Below are positions 57,635 through 64,000 of a DNA stretch of 64,000 bases, in pieces. The notes beneath the pieces are model-generated. The model saw only the letters and a list, made by a program, of their open reading frames with translations, was not told the DNA's origin and did no database searches. The stretch lies in NCBI GenBank assembly GCA_004009845.1, contig RMBW01000031.1:124001-188000 (forward strand), written 5' to 3'. The position numbers were made by a program, and so were the translations under genes. The first letter of the stretch is position 1. The number at the start of each line of letters is the position of its first letter. The DNA is from Davidsoniella eucalypti. Its lineage: Eukaryota; Ascomycota; Sordariomycetes; Microascales; Ceratocystidaceae.

Positions 57635-59193
57635 ATGGCTTCCACAAGACCTTTTGGTGGCTTCCCAAGCAAGCCTAGGGTTTTCATCATATCAGATATC
57701 TCGAATGAGCCAGACGATGCCGAGTCTCTCGTCCGCTACCTTCTCTACAGCAACCAATTCAACACCGAGGGCCTTGTTGCTTGCACGTCAACATGGATGC
57801 CGGCCAAAGTATGCCCTCAAGATATGATCAACATCATTGATGCCTACAGCGGCGCCATAGAGAGCTTGAACAAGAACGTACACCCAGACTTTCCGTACCC
57901 GTCTGCGGACTACCTATGGAGCGTCGTCAAGTCAGGACCTGCAGTATGTACACACCTTACAATTGGGAACTTCTTCAGAAGCTGATATCTTGTCTTTAGG
58001 TGTACGGATTTGAAGCTGTGGGCGATGATGTTCCCATTTCAGAGGGCGGCCAACTATTGATTGATCGTCTTCTCGAACCTAACGACGCCCCTTTGTGGAT
58101 TTTAGGATGGGGAGGCGCCAATGTTCTTGCACAGGCGCTATGGAAACTACGCTCTTCTCAAACTCCGGAGGCATTTTCGGCTATACGAGCTAAGATACGC
58201 GTGTATACTATCTCTGACCAGGACGACTGTGGTTCATGGATACGCGCCACATTCCCAGACATCTTTTACATATGCTCCATCCATAGTTGGAACCAGTATG
58301 GCCTAGCCACATGGACTGGCATATCGGGCGATCGGTACTACGGTTTTGATCAAGGTGGACCTGATTTCAGTCAACTGACACCAGAGTGGTTCAAGACCAA
58401 TATTCAAATTGGACCGCTTGGATCTGTCTATCCCAACTACATGTTCATTCCAGAAGGTGATACGCCAACTTTCTTGTACCTAATTCAAAACGGACTTGGA
58501 GATAGCGAGAACCCAGAATATGGATCTTGGGGGGGACGGTATCAAAAAACCACGGTGGGTTCAGGGCTAACGGCTAATAACCACTACAGCGACTGTCACG
58601 ACGTGGTAGTTGGTCAGGATGGACGGACCTACAAGAGCCCACAAGCGTCTATTTGGCGCTGGCGTCAGCATTTCCAGAACGACTTTGCAGCCCGTATACA
58701 GTGGACTCTTGGTGATGTTGCCAAGACTAACCACCACCCGGTGATATCCGTCAATGGCTCGGTTGGATCTGGACTAATTCAACTAGACCTAGAGGCAGGA
58801 AGCATCTTGCGTCTAGATGCCTCTGGCACATACGATCCAGACGGAGACGTATTGTCATATAAATGGTGGCGGTACCGCGAGCCTAGCGCAACTCAATGGA
58901 GTGCTTTCATCGAAGTTGAGCCGCTCAAGATAAATCCTGTAGATGGTGATGATAAGATTGTCGACGTCCAACTTCCTAGCTATGAACGGTGCTGTGTAGA
59001 ACTACTAAGCCGGAAGCCAGTACTGAAGGGTCAGAAGATACACATCATCTTGGAGGTCACGGATAATGGTACCCCGGCCTTGACAAGCTACAAGCGTATC
59101 GTTGTCCAGGCTACTAACAAAGACTTGAAGGGCGGCAACCCTGGGGCGGGTGGTGATGCTATTGGTGAGGCTTTTTCAGCCATGTTGAACTAA
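57635..59193 (+). CDS. Sde182-like protein: nucleoside-hydrolase-like domain plus Ig-like domain (DUF1593)
   Basis: Model: exon 1 57635-57943, 56-bp intron (GTATGT donor, TTTAG acceptor), exon 2 58000-59193; 500 residues. The N-terminal domain (about 14-330) is the nucleoside-hydrolase-like DUF1593 fold, with SDISNEPDDAESL giving the Asp-rich metal site, then WGGANVLAQAL and GDTPTFLYLIQNGLGD. The C-terminal domain (about 345-480) is Ig-like, with DASGTYDPDGDVLSYKWW. The family is named after Saccharophagus Sde182, reported as cellulose-binding; the reaction is not firmly known, but cleavage of a glycosidic bond in a plant-derived compound is a fair guess. The N-terminus (MASTRPFGGF) is not a signal peptide, so the protein appears to be intracellular. 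It ends 155 bp from the stop of the convergent aldolase-like gene. Confidence 0.9.
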
Positions 59194-59348
59194 GAGTTAG
59201 GTATCGGTAGCATTTGAATTGCATGTCATCTATATTTACATAGTAAGAGAGCGAAGTTCCAAGCATTGTATTAGATAGTTCGTTACTCATTAAGTTTAGT
59301 GACATCCTATCAGCTAGCTACCAGCAGTGTATACATTGTCATCCTTCA

Positions 59349-60230
59349 TTAGATAGACGGGCCCTTGGATATCTCGCCGTTTGACTTCCAGATCTCGTAT
59401 TCGAAATCGGGCTGGAACTCGGAATAAAGGGTCTCCGGGTCAGCATCGACAACGTACGTGTACTCAGCCTCCTTGTCATCAATGATATTCTTTTCTAGGC
59501 CAGTACTCTCGACAATCATCTGAACCTCACACGTCCGGTCCAAAAGCGTGAATAGATAGGCAGCCTCGTCAACTGTACCACCACAAGTCAAAAGGCCGTG
59601 GTTCTGCAGAACGATGGATCTATTCTGAGAACCCAGCGCCTCGGCGATACGCACGCCTTCCTCGGCAGCCAGGACGACGCCTCCAAAGTTCTTGTAGACA
59701 GTATGGTTGTTCCAGAAGATGCATGCGTCCTGGTTCAACATCTCGATCTCACGGCCAAAGGTACTCCAAGCTTTGCCCTGAGCCGAGTGTGCGTGACACG
59801 CAGCATGTACATCTGGGCGAGCGCGGTGAATGGCCGAGTGAATCATAAAACCAGCGGCATTCACAGCACGCCGATTCCCGCCTATAACGGAGCCGTTTTC
59901 GTCGACATGCACCATATCTGCCGCCGTGAGCATGCCGAAGTGTACGCCCATCGGGTTAATCCAGAAAGTCGTCGGGTCGACTGGATCGCGCACGCTGATG
60001 TGGCCGGCGGCGCCTTCGGTGAAGCCCTTGCGGGCAAATACCCGGAAGGCTCCTGCCATGTGCTCGAGCTGCCATTGGCGTTGTTGGTAGGCGTCGGTGA
60101 AGGATGGGATTCCGGGCAGGGCAATGCCGCCGGTCACGATACGGGCGAAGTTTTCGTTCTTGCGGGCGGCGATGGTGATGTTGGCCGCAGGAGGAGCAGC
60201 CGTGATAGTAGCCGTGGAAGAAGCGACCAT
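59349..60230 (-). CDS. Class II aldolase/adducin-type protein
   Basis: A single exon of 293 residues. The class II aldolase/adducin domain covers about 50-255: GAAGHISVRDP (phosphate/substrate loop), a metal-site segment with CHAHS (about 142-146), and QNHGLLTCGG with the last zinc His. In bacteria this fold includes fuculose-1-phosphate aldolase and ribulose-5-phosphate 4-epimerase. The fungal relatives are mostly uncharacterised, so a lyase or decarboxylase acting on a sugar-like acid is likely but unproven. The first 45 residues are Ala/Thr-rich. The gene converges on the Sde182-like gene and diverges from the FAD enzyme gene. An antisense frame at 59598-60239 is a shadow. Confidence 0.92.
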   Translation of the reverse strand: MVASSTATITAAPPAANITIAARKNENFARIVTGGIALPGIPSFTDAYQQRQWQLEHMAGAFRVFARKGFTEGAAGHISVRDPVDPTTFWINPMGVHFGMLTAADMVHVDENGSVIGGNRRAVNAAGFMIHSAIHRARPDVHAACHAHSAQGKAWSTFGREIEMLNQDACIFWNNHTVYKNFGGVVLAAEEGVRIAEALGSQNRSIVLQNHGLLTCGGTVDEAAYLFTLLDRTCEVQMIVESTGLEKNIIDDKEAEYTYVVDADPETLYSEFQPDFEYEIWKSNGEISKGPSI

Positions 60231-61128
60231 TGTGGTTAGCGTATGTGTATGGATGGCTGAAGATGCTCAGTGTTGGATGGTTACTAGAAAAGACCAGCTT
60301 GGCTAACCAAAAGAAAAAGAAAAAGAAAAAGAAAAAAAAACAAGTGCAGATGCCCGTCTCTTATAGAAGGCCATGGACCGGAGCCGGCCGGCAAGCTGCA
60401 CATTGTTTATTCTTTATCTTGGTGTTATCAGTGGCCCAAGAAATCAAACGCGTTTCCACTTTTGACTTGTCATATCTCGCCCAGCCGAACCTGTAGTTGC
60501 CTTCTTGGCTCTCCGGCTTGAGTTTCTCTTCTCTTCAGTTTATATTGGAGACGATAACCTTCCGAGTACTTGATGCTGAATTTTGGTTCTCTTTTGCTTT
60601 GCCTTTCTCACTCACTACAGTAAATACAATCAGCTTGCTCGCACATTGGCCAAGCCTGTTGATAATACACAAGATAAGTAATAATACGTCAACCAAACAC
60701 TAAATTCTGGAGTTAGGACCGACCTGGTTGCCCTATCGTAACATTGAAAGGATTAAGCTTTCCCAATGGAGATTGACCGACTTGCTAATAAATGTCCAAG
60801 ACGGAGAAATATATTGCTAATCAAAGCTGTAGGCGTACCATGGTTAGGGTTGTGACTTGTGAGCGTTGATATAGGGTTATGTGGAGTTCTCCGCAAATGA
60901 CCAGGATCCGATATTTGTTAGCCAATTCTGTTCAAATGCCAGCTTCTAGGATTTAGTTTATCTATCTATAGTTATCTTAGCTGTTAGCTATACTTGGGAC
61001 TACAGTGTACTTGGAGCTGCGATCGAATGGTGTGATTGGTGGAAACTATGGCGGATAGGTTTGAGCACATATACGTCAAGTCATAGAGAAGTTAAATGTA
61101 GAACTCTATCGTAGCTGATCAGATCATC
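60231..61128. promoter_or_regulatory. Divergent upstream region of the aldolase-like and FAD-enzyme genes
   Basis: About 900 bp between two divergent start codons. It includes an (AAAAAG)n purine tract at 60312-60341 in the aldolase leader and two TTAGGG-type motifs (TTAGGGTT at 60845 and ATAGGGTTA near 60872). No gene was seen. Confidence 0.45.
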
Positions 61129-62395
61129 ATGTTTTCTCGTAGAGCCATTGTTCGTTCTACAGCTGTCCGCAGATTCTCGGCGTCTACATTACACAGCGCC
61201 GATTTCACACACGCTGTAAGAATGCCATTTTGATCATATACATGACCAAAATACTAACTCCATCCCATCTTAGGTTGTCGGCGGCGGTGTTGTCGGGCTC
61301 GCTATCGCCCGGCGTTTAGCCGAAGAACACCCCTCAGCTAGCACATTACTCCTCGAGCGCCGCTCAGCAGTCGGCACCGAGACGTCCTCTCGCAACAGCG
61401 AAGTACTACACGCCGGCATCTACTACGGACTCTCCAGCCTCAAAGCTCGCCTATGCATCTGTGGTCGTCAACTCGCCTACGCCTTCAGCACCGCCCACGC
61501 CGTCGGCCATGCCCGACTCGGCAAATGGATCGTTGCCCAGACACCAGCACAGCTGGAAGCACTAAACAAACTGGACGCCGCTGCTGCCCGGTTGCAAGTC
61601 CCGATGCGTTGGGTCGGTGCGGATGAGGTGGCCCGTAAGGAACCGGCAGTACGTGCCGCTGCGGGAGTGTTGGAGAGTCCCGAGACAGGTATTATCGACT
61701 CGCATGGCTTCATGGCGGCGCTGCTGGGCTTGTTCACAGAGGCTGGTGGTACGCTTGCTTTGAACTCGGCTGTTGTCGCCGTTGAACCGTTGGGCGAGCT
61801 CGGCTCGGCTGGATGGCGTCTTGGTGTGCGTGACGCCCACTCTGGCGAAGTCAGCAACATCACCACCGAAACACTCATCAATGCTGCAGGCTTGGGAGCC
61901 GTCGATTTACACAACTTAATCGTGCCCCAGGATCGCCAGCGTAGCATGTTCTATGCCAAAGGAAACTACTTTTCCTACTCAGGGTCGTCACCCAAGACAC
62001 GGCGTCTGATATATCCGGCGCCAACACCTGGCGGCGGTGGTTTGGGGACACATTTAACACTAGATCTTGCAGGTCGGCTACGTTTTGGGCCAGACGTCGA
62101 ATGGGTCGATTCTCCTGACGACTTGACTGTCAATAGCGCTAGACTACCCGAGGCTATTGTCGAGATTCAAAAGTATCTGCCGTCAGTAGACGCGACGTTA
62201 CTAGAGCCAGACTACTCTGGACTCCGACCAAAATTAGCCCGGGCAGGCGCCGTAGGCGAAGGGAAAGGTTTCCAGGACTTCATTATTCGCAAGGAAGATG
62301 GCTATACGGGCTGGGTGAATCTACTTGGCATTGAGAGCCCAGGCCTAACGAGTTCTTTGGCTATTGCAAAGGAAGTCGAGAAGCTATTGTATTGA
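61129..62395 (+). CDS. L-2-hydroxyglutarate dehydrogenase-like FAD oxidoreductase
   Basis: Model: exon 1 61129-61215, 58-bp intron with a perfect TACTAAC branch, exon 2 61274-62395; 402 residues. The N-terminus (MFSRRAIVRSTAVRRFSAS) is basic and Ser/Ala-rich, a likely mitochondrial targeting peptide. The FAD-binding motif VVGGGVVGLAIARRL begins right after the intron, and SSRNSEVLHAGIYYG is the family signature that positions flavin and substrate. Later landmarks are GIIDSHGFMAAL, NAAGLGAVDLH and a C-terminal GLTSSLAIAKEV. The known enzyme oxidises L-2-hydroxyglutarate to 2-oxoglutarate, passing electrons to the quinone pool, and repairs a by-product of malate dehydrogenase. Length is slightly short of the animal enzyme (about 450-460). 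It could instead oxidise another 2-hydroxy acid made by the neighbouring pathway. Confidence 0.9.
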
Positions 62396-62738
62396 TATTG
62401 GACTTATATTCCTTTAAGAAAAAAAAAAGTTATAAATATATTTCATATGTATGTATGTTCATCGTTATATGAACTTAATCAACTCCTGATAACTCCATGT
62501 CTATAGGCCAATATCTAAAAAATGTTCTGCCACCTCAAGACCCTTAGTAAAACAGATTAAGAAACGTCGCAAACAGAACTGGGAAGGGTATACATTCAAA
62601 GATGACAAAACAAATTCGTCGAGTTAGACATTATGGCGTACAACAAATCGCAAGTGATTTGGCGTATTAAAACGGAAAAAGTATGAAAAATGAGCGATGG
62701 TTGTGTGTGAAGGCTTATCGTGTGGTTAAGATAAGAAA
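62396..62738. other. Convergent intergenic region
   Basis: A 343-bp stretch between the stop codons of the FAD enzyme gene and the WD-repeat gene. It is AT-rich, with an A-run near 62419 and TATGTATGTATG at about 62446; only 3' ends are expected here. Confidence 0.5.
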
Positions 62739-64000
62739 TTAGCGCAGCTCAATGCTAGACTTAGTCTTCCAGTACGGGGTGCTCATGTGAAGCTCATAGA
62801 GGCCATTTTCAGAGCCGACAAATCTAAAAGATGATGTTAGTATTGTGTCTGAATAAAGTAAATAGTTGATATCTTAGGAACTTACAGGACGTCTCCATTA
62901 GGGCCCCAAACAAGACCAGAAGTGTTGTCGTTTGGTGAGTGCGAATAAGATACTGCGCGACTAGGGACTCTCACGTTGGGGATGTTGGGGTAGACGAGAG
63001 TGGACGGAAGAATAGTAGCAGCGTCACTATCACTACCGTCTCCTTCGCCACTATTAGCATCTGTGAGATTGTGGCGATCAAGGTTACGGCGTGACGAGCG
63101 AGCCTCAGCAGCTAGCACAGCACTGTTGGCAAATAATGGCTCGAGAGTTTCGAAATGGCCAAAGATGTCGCTGTACGGGCTATCCGATGATTCCGATGCG
63201 TCACGTAGCAATGAAGGCCAGGCAACGGCAAATGGACGGGTAGTTCCCCGATCGTAGCCTGTGGTACTAGTCTCTGTACCGGCGTTATTCTCATGCAGTA
63301 GAGCTGCGGGAGGCAAGCTGCGGTGGTGTTGCGCTATGGAGTTCCGTAGACTATGACCAATAAGAACAGACTCGAACAAGGGACGGCTGCTAACGGGGAT
63401 GGTATTAGGGACCGCTCTAGGGCTCATGTTGATATCTGAGCTAACAGGTGGGATAGATCGCGAGTTAACATCTCTAACCTGGTGATTCTCTCTTCTGTTA
63501 GAACCTTGGTAGAACGCACGCTCAAGAATCTGAGCATGTTGTATTCTAGAAAGGGTAGATAGGCAGATGCCCGACTTGTCTGACATGTGGATTTGGTCAA
63601 ACTGCGAACGGTCACTCAGCTCGACTATTTGTCGCTTGTGATAGTTGCTGCTCACATCAGCGATACCGACACGCCCTCTATCCTCAGTCCAGGCAAGTAA
63701 TCCGAGTTTTCCAGGGCAGAATGCCATGTCACGAATAGCTCCATATGAGTTACCAGCACGTGAAGAGTTGAAAGTTTTGATCAGTGCCCCATCTCCAGAG
63801 CTGCGTAGTTTATCAACATTGAAGATAGAGATGACGCCGTGCTGAGTTCCAACGGCTAAGAATTGGCCGGTGGGTGAAAAAGAAAGAGCGAAACTTCCCC
63901 GATGTTCGGTTTTGTCATCGTCGTACTGGCCCTTGAGACGAATCTTGGGTAGTTTTTGCCAATCATATTTATGCTTGATGCTGTCTCCTAGTGTCCAGAG
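62739..64000 (-). CDS. DUF2415 WD-repeat protein (3' part; runs off the window)
   Basis: Model: an exon from beyond 64000 down to 62886, a 62-bp intron (GTAAGT donor, perfect TACTAAC branch), and a last exon 62823-62739 ending FVGSENGLYELHM and onward to TAA. The frame is open to the window edge, so the start and N-terminal part are missing; about 399 residues are seen. WD-type segments (GSFALSFSPTGQFLAVGTQ and GVISIFNV) precede the DUF2415 segment (RDMAFCPGKLGLLAWTED, GRVGIADV). A Ser-rich linker of about 200 residues follows, then a final WD-like blade (SGLVWGPNGDVLF). The family is fungal and of unknown function; WD propellers usually act as scaffolds. Confidence 0.86.

Noticed and set aside
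59598..60239. A 213-codon frame antisense to the aldolase-like gene
   Set aside because: The minus strand carries the conserved class II aldolase motifs, so the plus frame is a shadow.

Overview
The window is a piece of a nuclear chromosome of a filamentous ascomycete (Pezizomycotina). The genes are split by short spliceosomal introns, mostly 56 to 85 bp, with GTAAGT or GTATGT donors and CTAAC-type branch sites. The gene content is fungal: a DUF7053 protein, an FlbA/Sst2-type RGS protein, a ROG1-like DUF676 lipase, a DUF2415 WD-repeat protein and a fungal kinase-like accessory family. I cannot place the species. All exon models below come from reading splice signals and frame continuity by eye.

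Layout. 0.5-3.4 kb (+): DUF7053 protein. 5.4-7.7 kb (-): FlbA-like RGS regulator. 7.7-25.7 kb: about 18 kb with no recognisable gene, the largest anomaly of the window. 25.7-31.2 kb: a housekeeping block for transcription, ribosome assembly and translation-factor folding, with Cdc73 (-), Enp1/bystin (-) and Hgh1 (+); the last two share one divergent promoter region. 33.3-39.9 kb (+): a large RING/IBR-family protein in three exons with a 2.4-kb first intron. 42.6-46.6 kb (+): intronless DUF676 lipase. 46.6-54.3 kb: an accessory island with a coiled-coil/ExK/kinase-like protein (-) and decayed Tad-like LINE fragments. 54.5-62.4 kb: four metabolic genes, namely an MFS sugar transporter (-), a Sde182/nucleoside-hydrolase-like protein (+), a class II aldolase/adducin protein (-) and an L-2-hydroxyglutarate dehydrogenase-like FAD enzyme (+). 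From 62.7 kb to the right edge (-): the 3' part of a DUF2415 WD-repeat gene.

How the genes may work together. The Enp1/Hgh1 promoter has an RRPE-like and a near-PAC motif, fitting co-regulation with ribosome production. The transporter/Sde182-like divergent region carries four CreA-type sites, fitting carbon-repressed catabolism; the aldolase and the FAD enzyme beside them could be part of the same use, but this is inference. The best candidates for undescribed biology are the 18-kb gap with its recurring palindromes, the RING/IBR protein that lacks the middle zinc domain and has Ser at the usual catalytic Cys position, and the ExK-plus-kinase protein beside the LINE debris.
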